A stretch of 64,000 nucleotides of DNA, taken from positions 21,808-85,807 of the forward strand of contig JBJXHM010000020.1 in the NCBI GenBank assembly GCA_046233115.1, in the 5' to 3' direction. The stretch's first letter is position 1. Each line of letters begins with the position of its first letter. The notes under the pieces are model-generated. The model did no database searches, was not told the origin of the DNA, and was given only the letters and a program-made list of their open reading frames with translations. Positions 18,289 to 25,907 of this stretch are shown one piece after another. The position numbers were made by a program, and so were the translations under genes. The DNA is from JACOMY01 sp046233115. Lineage in GTDB: Bacteria > Pseudomonadota > Alphaproteobacteria > Kiloniellales > JACOMY01.

Positions 18289-19068
18289 ATGACCCAGCCT
18301 GGCCGACCCAAGCTCGCGGTCTGGAAGTTCGCCTCCTGCGACGGCTGCCAGCTCAGCCTGCTGGACTGCGAGGACGAGCTGCTGGCGGTCGCCGATGCGG
18401 TCGAGATCGCGGTCTTCGCGGAAGCGACTCGGGCGGTGGTCGCGGGCCCCTACGACCTCTCGCTGGTCGAGGGCTCGGTCACCACGGCGCACGATGCCGA
18501 GCGGATCAAGCAGATCCGCGAGCAGTCGGCGGCACTGATCACCATCGGCGCCTGCGCCACCGCGGGCGGCATCCAGGCGCTGCGCAACTTCCAGGACGTC
18601 GAGGACTTCACCGCCGCGGTCTACGCCCGGCCGGACTACATCTCGACCCTGGCCACCTCGACCCCGATCTCGGACCACGTGGCGGTCGATTTCGAGCTGC
18701 GCGGCTGTCCGATCAACAAGAACCAGCTGCTGGAGGTGGTGGCCGCCTTCCTGAGCGGGCGGCGGCCGAACACGCCGGGGCACAGCGTCTGCGTCGACTG
18801 CAAGCTGCGCGGCAACACCTGCGTGATGGTGGCCCACGGCACCCCCTGCCTGGGGCCGGTGACCCATGCCGGCTGCGGCGCCATCTGCCCGGCCTACGAC
18901 CGCGGTTGCTACGGCTGCTTCGGGCCGATGGAGAGCCCCAACACCAAGGCGCTGAGCGCCGAGTGGCAGCGCCTCGGCGTCGACCAGGACCGGCTGAAGC
19001 GCACCTATCACAGCTTCAACGCTTGGGCGGAGCCGTTCCGCAGCGAGGGAGAGAGCCATGGCTCCTAG
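18289..19068 (+). CDS. NiFe-hydrogenase small (delta) subunit
   Basis: 259 residues. It begins with the proximal-cluster motif ASCDGCQLSLLDCEDE at about 16, followed by TIGACATAGGIQAL and RGCPINKNQLLEV. The C-terminal part carries many cysteines (CVDCKLRGNTCV, CLGPVTHAGCGAICPAYDRG, CYGCFGP) enough for two further [4Fe-4S] clusters. No Tat signal is present, as expected for a cytoplasmic group 3 enzyme. It transfers electrons from the NiFe site to the beta/gamma subunits. GGGAG precedes the ATG by seven bases, and the last 11 bases overlap the large-subunit gene. Confidence 0.94.
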   Translation: MTQPGRPKLAVWKFASCDGCQLSLLDCEDELLAVADAVEIAVFAEATRAVVAGPYDLSLVEGSVTTAHDAERIKQIREQSAALITIGACATAGGIQALRNFQDVEDFTAAVYARPDYISTLATSTPISDHVAVDFELRGCPINKNQLLEVVAAFLSGRRPNTPGHSVCVDCKLRGNTCVMVAHGTPCLGPVTHAGCGAICPAYDRGCYGCFGPMESPNTKALSAEWQRLGVDQDRLKRTYHSFNAWAEPFRSEGESHGS

Positions 19069-20347
19069 GACGATCTCCGCCGACTACCTCGCCCGCGTCG
19101 AGGGCGAGGGGGCGATGCACATCCAGATCGTCGGCGACAAGGTCGAGGAGGTGCGCCTCGAGATCTTCGAGCCGCCGCGCTTCTTCGAGGCTTTTCTGCG
19201 CGGCCGCAGCTTCACCGAGCCGCCGGACATCACCGCGCGCATCTGCGGCATCTGCCCGGTCGCCTACCAGATGAGCGCGGTGCAGGCCCTGGAGGCGGCG
19301 CTGGGCATCGAGGTCGACCAGGCGGTGCGCGACCTGCGCCGCCTGCTCTATTGCGGGGAGTGGATCGAGAGCCACGTGCTGCACGTCCACATGCTGCATG
19401 CGCCCGACTTCCTGGGCTATGCCGGCGCCATCGAGATGAGCAAGGACGTCCCCGGCGTGGTCGAGCGCGGCCTCAGGATGAAGAAGGCCGGCAACGCCAT
19501 CGTGCAGACCCTGGGCGGGCGCGAGATCCATCCGATCAACGTGCGCGTCGGCGGCTTCTACAAGGCGCCCTCGCGCAAGGCTTTCCAGGCGCTGGTGTCC
19601 GAGCTCTCCTGGGCCCGCGACGCGGCCGCCGACACGGTGCGCTGGGTCGCCTCCTTGGAGATACCGGAGTTCGAGCGCAACTACGCCTTCGTCGCGCTCT
19701 CCCACCCGCACGACTACCCGATGAACGAGGGGCGCATCGTCTCCTCCACCGGGCTCGACATCGCCGCGGCCGAGTACGAGACCTACTTCGAGGAGGAGCA
19801 CGTCCCGCACTCCACCGCGTTGCATGCCCACTTCGTCGGCGGCGGCAACTACCTGGTCGGGCCGCTCGCCCGCTTCAACCTGAACGCCGAGCGCCTGGCG
19901 CCGATGGCCCGCGCGATGGCGGCCGAGGTCGGGCTGGAGGTGCCCTGCCGCAACCCCTTCCGCAGCATCGTGGTGCGTGCGGTCGAGGTGCTGCACGCCT
20001 TCGAGGTGGCGCTGGAGCTGATCGAGCGCTACCGTCCGCCGGAGAGCGCGGCCACCCTGGCCGAGCCGGGGGCGGGCGAGGGCTGTGGCTGCACCGAGGC
20101 GCCGCGCGGCATCCTCTTCCACCGCTACAAGCTGGATCCGGACGGCAAGATCCTGGAGGCGCGGATCGTGCCGCCGACCTCGCAGAACCAGCCGACCATC
20201 GAGGACGACCTGCGCCATCTGGTCGAGGCCAACAGCCGGCTGGCCGACAACGACCTGCAGTGGCGCTGCGAGCAGGCGATCCGCAACTACGACCCCTGCA
20301 TCTCCTGCTCGACCCACTTCCTGAAGCTGACGGTCGACCGCCAGTGA
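19058..20347 (+). CDS. NiFe-hydrogenase large (alpha) subunit, group 3b type
   Basis: 429 residues, a normal length. The four nickel-binding cysteines are in RICGICPVAYQ (residues 61-66) and DPCISCSTH near residue 412. The following tail FLKLTVDRQ is the short C-terminal peptide that a maturation protease removes after nickel insertion. The short L2 motif and the partner genes place it in the NADP-linked bidirectional group 3b, which oxidises or evolves H2 and may reduce polysulfide. The gene overlaps the small-subunit gene by 11 bases and is followed 13 bases later by its protease. No hypABCDEF genes are in the window, so assembly must rely on genes elsewhere. Confidence 0.96.
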   Translation: MAPRTISADYLARVEGEGAMHIQIVGDKVEEVRLEIFEPPRFFEAFLRGRSFTEPPDITARICGICPVAYQMSAVQALEAALGIEVDQAVRDLRRLLYCGEWIESHVLHVHMLHAPDFLGYAGAIEMSKDVPGVVERGLRMKKAGNAIVQTLGGREIHPINVRVGGFYKAPSRKAFQALVSELSWARDAAADTVRWVASLEIPEFERNYAFVALSHPHDYPMNEGRIVSSTGLDIAAAEYETYFEEEHVPHSTALHAHFVGGGNYLVGPLARFNLNAERLAPMARAMAAEVGLEVPCRNPFRSIVVRAVEVLHAFEVALELIERYRPPESAATLAEPGAGEGCGCTEAPRGILFHRYKLDPDGKILEARIVPPTSQNQPTIEDDLRHLVEANSRLADNDLQWRCEQAIRNYDPCISCSTHFLKLTVDRQ

Positions 20348-20360
20348 CAGGGGTGATTGG

Positions 20361-20855
20361 GTGACCGGGTTGGCCGGAGCCGGCCGCCTGGTGGTGGTCG
20401 CCCCCGGCAATACGCTGCGCGGCGACGACGGCCTGGGGCCGGCCGTCGCCGCGCGCCTGCGTGCGCTCTTTCCCGAACTGCCGATCCTGACCGGTGCGGC
20501 CGACGCGCTCTCGATTCTCGCCTTCTGGGAGGGCGCGGAGGCGGCATACCTGGTCGATGCCGCGGTGACCGGCGCCGAGTCCGGCCACCTGCACCGCCTG
20601 GACCTCTCGGCCCAGCCCCTGCCGAAGGAGATGGCGCGCTGCTCCAGCCACGGCCTGGGCCTCGCCGAGGCGCTGGCCTTAGGGCGGTCTCTCGGCCGTC
20701 TGCCGGAACGGGTGACCCTGCTGGCCGTCGAGGCTGCGGGTTTTGCGCCGGGAACCGGCCTCTCGCCTGCGGTCGCCGACAGGGTGGAGCCGCTGGCGGC
20801 CGAGATCGCGGCGTCGGTGCGGGGGCATGACTGTGCCAAAGAGGGTAGAGGGTGA
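20361..20855 (+). CDS. Hydrogenase maturation protease
   Basis: 164 residues with the HycI/HyaD family signature APGNTLRGDDGLGPAVAARL at residues about 14-33, whose aspartate binds nickel in the precursor. LVDAAVTG at about 66 is next, followed by SSHGLGLAEALALG at about 92, whose histidine completes the nickel site. It should cleave the C-terminal tail of the adjacent large subunit as the last step of active-site assembly. The GTG start at 20361 lies 13 bases after the large-subunit stop. It is the last gene of the operon and is followed by palindromic repeats that may end transcription. Confidence 0.92.
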   Translation: MTGLAGAGRLVVVAPGNTLRGDDGLGPAVAARLRALFPELPILTGAADALSILAFWEGAEAAYLVDAAVTGAESGHLHRLDLSAQPLPKEMARCSSHGLGLAEALALGRSLGRLPERVTLLAVEAAGFAPGTGLSPAVADRVEPLAAEIAASVRGHDCAKEGRG

Positions 20856-20869
20856 AGGCCGCGTAGCTC

Positions 20870-20963
20870 GGTCCTTCGGCCAAGCCGAAGGACAACAAAA
20901 TTATTAAATATCAATGAATTGCCGGCCTGCGGCTTGACCCTAGGACCGCTGCTCCTTTGCCTG
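20870..20963. repeat. Palindromic intergenic repeat, class 1 copy A
   Basis: The element starts with a perfect 9-bp hairpin: gtccttcgg (20871-20879), loop ccaag, ccgaaggac (20885-20893). An AT-rich middle follows, then ggcctgcggcttgaccctaggacc, which mirrors the first arm. It then runs into gctcctttgcctg. The same layout, with the shared tail ctttgcctg, recurs at 24839-24934. It lies directly after the hydrogenase operon. Confidence 0.65.
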
Positions 20964-20970
20964 TGCCTTG

Positions 20971-21084
20971 GAGCGGATCGCGATCAGGTGGAATCACCTG
21001 ACCGCGTGAATCCGCTCTATGTTTCAAAGGTGTAGAGCAGGATTCAGACGCCAGATCGTTTCGATCTGGTGTCATCCTGCTCTA
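20971..21084. repeat. Tandem hairpin intergenic repeat (copy B)
   Basis: Two consecutive nested palindromes. The first is gagcggat (20971-20978) / atccgctc (21010-21017) with inner tcaggtg / cacctga. The second is tagagcagga (21033-21042) / tcctgctcta (21075-21084) with an inner ccagatcg / cgatctgg stem. The structure matches the element near 4.1 kb. Such nested repeats are common and dispersed in alphaproteobacterial genomes. Confidence 0.55.
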
Positions 21085-21371
21085 GACGTTCTTCTCCCAA
21101 CCGATATCCCGCACCACAAGACCCCACAGCCTGCGGCCGGCAGCCGGGCAGTTGGGCCCGCATGCGGGCTTCAAAGAGGGGCATTCCAGACGGGCGGCAG
21201 TGTCTGCACGTCTTTGGTGGTGTCGTAGCTTCAATAATTTTCAATATCAGGTTGACTCGACCGCACGCGCCCAAGACAGTTGAAGAAATTCTGCCAACCG
21301 ATCCGCGGATTCGATTTAAATCGTATCGAATGGAGGACAGGACTGTGCTTAGATTTGGTAGAATTCCTTGA
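21085..21371. other. Non-coding stretch after hydrogenase repeats
   Basis: About 290 bases with no convincing frame on either strand; several 70-100-codon frames overlap each other with no ribosome-binding site. Composition is lower in GC than the genes around it. Confidence 0.3.
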
Positions 21372-21640
21372 ATTCATGTCATTTACAATGGCTATGGCGC
21401 GGATGGAATTGTCTGGATAGGGGGAGTGAATCCGCTGCATGGGGGAGCTGACATCGAGAGAGTCTGCGTTGGCAGCGTGGATGACGAGTAATTCTGAAGC
21501 GACGTGCTTCTCTACGGAAGGAGGGGTGACGATTACGTGCTTCGGCGCGGACCGATCGGACACGAACGTCATCCTGACCGGCGGCACGGTGAGTGGAGGG
21601 AGCCTGGAAGAGCAATCCCCGGTGAAAGGGAGGTATCCGG
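21372..21640 (+). pseudogene. Decayed RTX repeat fragment
   Basis: In one frame the translation shows RTX-like spacing of glycines and aspartates: YNGYGADGIVWIGG, then HGGADIERVCVGSVDDE, then two stops (TAA, TGA). The same frame resumes with DVLLYGRRGDDYVL from 21501. A shift to another frame continues CFGADRSDTNVILTGGT. The pattern is what a calcium-binding repeat gene looks like after stops and small indels. It lies 300-570 bases before the intact RTX gene, so it may be a lost N-terminal part or an older duplicate. Evidence is by eye; weak repeats can arise by chance in GC-rich DNA. Confidence 0.38.
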
Positions 21641-21946
21641 AACATCCGGATTGCGAGGGGCGAAAGGGGGCGAGGCGATGTCGGCCATGTTCGGCGGTGC
21701 CTGCATGACCGGGACCAGATCGGTACTACGCAGCACCGGGAATGCGAGGAGTGCGGGCTGGGCTCGCCATGGTCGTGCACATCGCGGCGTCAAGCAATCC
21801 TTGGTTCGTCGTCCCTATCGGGCGATGGCAATCAAACCGGCCACACGGGGCCTGGCGTGGCGTGATCGGGGTCTCTGCCGAGGCTCCGCTCATCGGGCGG
21901 ACTGCAAAAGATAAATCTCGACTGAGAACGGGGAAGAGGAATCGAC
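21641..21946. other. Leader region of RTX gene 1
   Basis: No intact gene. A few further RTX-like scraps can be read (for example LSGDGNQTGHTGPG near 21814-21855), so the decayed stretch may reach this far. The promoter of the RTX gene at 21947 is presumably here; no clear -35/-10 pair stands out. Confidence 0.3.
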
Positions 21947-24739
21947 GTGAGCATCTTCATCGGGGACAGCAATCCGAATACGATCACCGGCAGTGTCGTT
22001 GCGGACACCATGTTCGGTTATGGCGCGAACGATCGGCTCTATGGTTTGGGCGACGCCGACGAGCTCTATGGGGGCAACGACAGCGACATCCTTTTCGGCG
22101 GCGACGGCAACGACACTCTGCGTGGAGACAGCGGCACTGACTTCCTGCTGCTGGGAGGAAGTGGTGTAGACCGCATCTTCGGCGGGTCCGGCGGCGACAC
22201 CACCTTCGATGGCGGCAGCGGCGTGGACACGGTTTTTGGCGGACCTGGTGACGATGCGACCCTTCTTGGTGGTTTGGGTGTGGTCAGCGACACCATCTTC
22301 GGAGGCAGCGGCAAGGACTCCACCCTGGTAGGCAATGGTGGAGACGATGCCCTCTACGGTGACAGCGGCGGCGATACCTACTTCTTGGGCCTTAGCGGCA
22401 CTGACCGCCTCTATGGAGGTGCGGGCGACGATCTGGTGCTGTCTGGCGGCAGTGGCGACGATCGAATTGCCGGCGGCGATGGCGACGACACACAACTGCT
22501 CGGCTCTTACGGGAGTGATACCCTGTTCGGTGGTAGTGGGAATGAATCTGGTCTTTTTGGAGGGTCAGGCATAGACAAGGTGCTCGGTGGTAGCGGGAAC
22601 GACACACTACTGGAGGGAGGTTCGGGCGACGACCTCCTCTTCGGCGGCGACGGTATGGATCAAGGGCTGTACGGTGGTCTGGGAAACGACGCGCTCTATG
22701 CCGGGACTGGCTCTGCAGCAGCCACCTTTCGCGGCGGTTCCGGTTTCGACCAGCTTAACGGTCAGAACAGTGACGCAAACACCTCCTTCTTCGGTGGATC
22801 CGGACGCGATTTCCTCTTCGGCGGGTCCGGCACGGATGATTTATTCTTCGGTGACACCGGGGGAGACGGCATCAATGGACTGGACGGATCGGATAGCCGC
22901 CTCTACGGAGGCAGCGGCAACGATGTTGTGGTGGGGGGGAGCGGCAACGATCGAGGCCTGGCGGGCGGCGCCGGCGTGGACTACGTGCTCGGAGACAGCG
23001 GCGCCGACACCTCCATCATTGGTGGGGACGGACGCGACGGCCTCTATGGCGGCGACGGGGATGACACCATCGTCGTTGGGGATAACGGCAACGATCAGAT
23101 ATTCGGCGACAGCGGTGATGACGTCGTGCTCGACGGCCGCAGCGGTCGGGACAGCGTCTACGGCGGCAGCGGGAACGACAGCGCCGTGTTCGGCGGCTCG
23201 GGCAACGACAGCCTCTTCGGCGATGACGGAAACGACAGGACCCTGGCCGGCTTCGCGGGAGACGACCTGCTCTACGGCGGCAGCGGCGCCGACTACTCCT
23301 TCTACGGCGGCCAGGGTGACGACAGCATCTTTGGCGGCGATGCGAGTGACGTCCGCTTGTTTGGCGACACCGGCGCGGACCGGCTGTCAGGTGGGCAGGG
23401 CGACGACGTCAGCTTGCGTGGACGCAGCGGCAATGACACGCTCTTCGGCGGCAGTGGCGACGACAGCGACCTGACCGGGGACCAGGGGGACGACGACCTG
23501 CGCGGAGACAGCGGCAACGACCAGCTCTTCGGCGGGTCGGGCAAGGACCAGCTGCGCGGGCAGGACGGCGACGACAGCCTGACCGGAGACTCGGGCGTCG
23601 ACACGCTCTTCGGCGACGACGGAAAGGACAGGGCCTTCGGCGGCGCCGGCAACGATCGGCTGGGCGGAGGATCGGGCAGCGACTTCCTCGATGCCGGCAT
23701 CGGCTCGGACCGCCTGAACGGCGGCTCAGGCGTCGATACCGCCGCCGGCGGGGTGGCGAACGACACCTTCATCGTCGACACGGCGGCGGACGTTGTGCTG
23801 GAGACCGCGGCCGGCGGGGCCGAGGACGTGCTGCGCTCCGACGCCCTGGCCTACACCCTGGCCGGCGGGAGCGACGGCCATGTCGAGCGCGCCAACATCA
23901 ACAATTCGGCCGGCGCGGGCAGCCTGATCGGCAACGAGTTCGCCAACACCCTGGTCGGCAACAGCGCGGCCAATCTGCTGAAAGGCAAGGGCGACGACGA
24001 CATCCTGAACGGCCGTGGCGGGATCGATACCCTGGAGGGCAACTTCGGCAACGACACCTTCGTGGTCGACACTCAGGCCGACCGGGTGATCGAGCGTAGC
24101 GGTCAGGGGACAGATCTGGTGCGCGCCGAGGTGGACTACACCCTGCCGGACGGCAGTGCCACGGCCTTCGTCGAGAACCTGCGCCTGCAGGGTGGCAAGG
24201 GTGACATCGACGGTAGCGGCAACAGCCTGGACAACACCATCGAGGGCAACAGCGGCGCCAACGACCTGCGCGGCTTCGACGGTGCCGACGAGATCCGGGC
24301 CGGCGATGGCGACGACCGTGTCTTCGGTGGGGCCAAGGCCGATGTCCTGCGCGGCGAGAGCGGCGCCGACCTCATCGCCATGGGCAGCGGCGACACGGTC
24401 TTCGGCGGCTCCGGCGGGGACGTCTTCCGCTTCAACGGCGATTCCCTGGGCAACGGCGGCAGTGGTGGTCCGGTGATCCGGGATTTCGACGGAGTATCGC
24501 TGAACGCCGCCAACGGTGCCGACAAGCTGGTCTTTGCCACCGGCCTGGAGGTCGGCAACTTCGCCTACATCGGTGCGGCCGCCTTCTCCGGCGGCGGCAA
24601 CTCCGAGGCCCGCTTCGCCGGCGTGCGACAGATCCAGGTCGACCAGGACGGCGACGGCTCGGTCGACCAGGCCTTCCTGGTCGACGGCGTCACCCTCGCC
24701 AACCTACTGACGGCGACCGACTTCGTCTGGCTTTCCTGA
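21947..24739 (+). CDS. RTX calcium-binding repeat protein 1, complete
   Basis: 930 residues from a GTG start with GAGGA six bases upstream. It begins MSIFIGDSNPNTITGS, typical of alphaproteobacterial type I secreted RTX proteins, which have no N-terminal signal. Residues about 20-530 are repeats that alternate 9 and 10 residues (DRIFGGSGG then DTTFDGGSGV), a 19-residue period. From about 540 they change to plain nonapeptides. Then come VNDTFIVDTAADVV-type linker blocks and a C-terminal M10_C-like domain ending FLVDGVTLANLLTATDFVWLS, the expected type I export signal. Calcium should fold the beta-rolls outside the cell. The absence of a catalytic domain suggests an adhesin, matrix or S-layer-like role. 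No type I exporter genes are in the window. Confidence 0.88.
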   Translation: MSIFIGDSNPNTITGSVVADTMFGYGANDRLYGLGDADELYGGNDSDILFGGDGNDTLRGDSGTDFLLLGGSGVDRIFGGSGGDTTFDGGSGVDTVFGGPGDDATLLGGLGVVSDTIFGGSGKDSTLVGNGGDDALYGDSGGDTYFLGLSGTDRLYGGAGDDLVLSGGSGDDRIAGGDGDDTQLLGSYGSDTLFGGSGNESGLFGGSGIDKVLGGSGNDTLLEGGSGDDLLFGGDGMDQGLYGGLGNDALYAGTGSAAATFRGGSGFDQLNGQNSDANTSFFGGSGRDFLFGGSGTDDLFFGDTGGDGINGLDGSDSRLYGGSGNDVVVGGSGNDRGLAGGAGVDYVLGDSGADTSIIGGDGRDGLYGGDGDDTIVVGDNGNDQIFGDSGDDVVLDGRSGRDSVYGGSGNDSAVFGGSGNDSLFGDDGNDRTLAGFAGDDLLYGGSGADYSFYGGQGDDSIFGGDASDVRLFGDTGADRLSGGQGDDVSLRGRSGNDTLFGGSGDDSDLTGDQGDDDLRGDSGNDQLFGGSGKDQLRGQDGDDSLTGDSGVDTLFGDDGKDRAFGGAGNDRLGGGSGSDFLDAGIGSDRLNGGSGVDTAAGGVANDTFIVDTAADVVLETAAGGAEDVLRSDALAYTLAGGSDGHVERANINNSAGAGSLIGNEFANTLVGNSAANLLKGKGDDDILNGRGGIDTLEGNFGNDTFVVDTQADRVIERSGQGTDLVRAEVDYTLPDGSATAFVENLRLQGGKGDIDGSGNSLDNTIEGNSGANDLRGFDGADEIRAGDGDDRVFGGAKADVLRGESGADLIAMGSGDTVFGGSGGDVFRFNGDSLGNGGSGGPVIRDFDGVSLNAANGADKLVFATGLEVGNFAYIGAAAFSGGGNSEARFAGVRQIQVDQDGDGSVDQAFLVDGVTLANLLTATDFVWLS

Positions 24740-24838
24740 CCGTCAGGGTGGTCTGCCTGCCGGAAGCAAGTGTCCTAGACCCTGCAGACGGCGGGCAGGT
24801 CGTTCGCCATCCTGGAGGGGGTGAGGCTTGTGTTGAAA

Positions 24839-24934
24839 GGTCCTACGGTCAAGCCGTAGGACGACAAGTTACCTAATTCAAAAGTATAAAGAACTTGTCG
24901 TTCTATGGCCTGACCGAAGGGCCGCTGTGCCTTT
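24839..24934. repeat. Palindromic intergenic repeat, class 1 copy B
   Basis: Perfect 9-bp hairpin gtcctacgg (24840-24848), loop tcaag, ccgtaggac (24854-24862). This is followed by a second arm pair cgacaagtt (24862-24870) / aacttgtcg (24892-24900) and the mirror ttctatggcctgaccgaagggcc, so the whole element is one large imperfect palindrome. It corresponds to the copy at 20870-20963, including the ctttgcctg tail. It lies between two convergent genes and could terminate both. Confidence 0.68.
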
Positions 24935-24958
24935 GCCTGAGCGACAGACCTTCTTCCG

Positions 24959-25480
24959 CTAACCCTCGCCCCGCAGCCGCCGCAAACTGGCCTGCAGAAC
25001 CTCCTCCGTGACGAGGGTATGGCGCTCGAAGACCTGGGGCGTTGCTGCAACCCCCTCCGACTGCCAGTAGTGGGCGTCGTAGACCTCGAAGCCGGCGGGC
25101 AAGACGGTGCCGGCCGGGGCGGTGCTGAGGAAGAAGTGCAGGCTGTTCTCCCGCGTCCGCTCGAACCAGCCCTTCTCGTCGAAGGTGCCGGAGAAGATCC
25201 CGACGCTCTGCGGAAATCGCTCGAACAGCATGTGCGTCTTGGTTCCGCATCGGCTGCAGAACTGGATGTGGATCCGCTTGCCGCTGCCCTCGCTGACATG
25301 GGTGTAGGTTGCGGGCGCGCCGCGGGTCAGGCGGAAGTGTTCCTTGTCGAACAGCGTTTCCACCAGGTAGGCGCTGCCGGTGGCGCGCTGGCAGAAGTTG
25401 CAGTGGCAGTTGATGATGTCTCGCGGTGCGCCCTGCACCTCATACGCGATCTCGCCGCATAGGCAGCGCCCAGACTGCAT
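24959..25480 (-). CDS. GFA family protein (glutathione-dependent formaldehyde-activating-like)
   Basis: 173 residues with the seven zinc-binding cysteines of the GFA/CENP-V fold: RCLCGEIAYEV at about residue 6, CHCNFCQRATGSAYL at about 26, and FCSRCGTKT at about 74. The founding member was described as joining glutathione and formaldehyde, but most paralogues have no proven reaction. The call is therefore a family assignment. GGAGA is six bases before the ATG. It follows a small cytochrome c gene by 27 bases on the same strand, so they may be co-transcribed. Confidence 0.9.
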   Translation of the reverse strand: MQSGRCLCGEIAYEVQGAPRDIINCHCNFCQRATGSAYLVETLFDKEHFRLTRGAPATYTHVSEGSGKRIHIQFCSRCGTKTHMLFERFPQSVGIFSGTFDEKGWFERTRENSLHFFLSTAPAGTVLPAGFEVYDAHYWQSEGVAATPQVFERHTLVTEEVLQASLRRLRGEG

Positions 25481-25507
25481 CCCGCTCTCCGCCCCCCGTC
25501 TCCATTC

Positions 25508-25834
25508 TCACCGTAGACTGTGGATGAAGGCGATCACGTTGTCGACGTCGCTGGGCGAGAGGATGAACTGGGTCATCGGCCAGTGCGGGCTTTGCAGGAA
25601 GTCCCGCAGGCGCTGGTCGGTGTAGGTGTTGGGGTCGTCCGCGATCATCTGGAAGGCAGGCGCGTTCAGCTCGGCCTTCTCGAAGCGTGCCTCCAAGCCC
25701 GGGACCTCGTGACAGGCGGTGCAGCGCTCGGCGATCAGGCTCTTGGCGGCCTCCGCATTGCCCTCGGCCAGTGCCGCGCTGGCCGGAACCCAAGCACAGG
25801 ACAGTGAAAGCAAGATCCAAGTAGCTATGCGCAT
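25508..25834 (-). CDS. Small periplasmic c-type cytochrome
   Basis: 108 residues. The N-terminal MRIATWILLSLSCAWVPASA is a Sec signal peptide ending near ALA at residue 23. The haem motif CTACH is at residues 38-42, and PMTQFILSPSDVDNVIAFI near the end supplies the distal methionine and the last helix of a class I cytochrome c. It should be a soluble periplasmic electron carrier. A longer frame to 25888 exists, but GGAGGTGG six bases before ATG 25834 fixes the start. Its redox partner is not evident from the neighbours. Confidence 0.88.
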   Translation of the reverse strand: MRIATWILLSLSCAWVPASAALAEGNAEAAKSLIAERCTACHEVPGLEARFEKAELNAPAFQMIADDPNTYTDQRLRDFLQSPHWPMTQFILSPSDVDNVIAFIHSLR

Positions 25835-25907
25835 GGCGTTCCACCTCCCAGAAGAAGAAATGCTATCTGCTGTTTCGATAGAGGTCAAACCGCTCTTGGC
25901 TGCGAAC

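Noticed and set aside
21947..24739. Regularly spaced short DNA repeats resembling a CRISPR array
   Set aside because: The periodicity (about 57 bases) follows the protein repeat and keeps an open frame; units vary at the third codon base and there are no unique spacers or cas genes.
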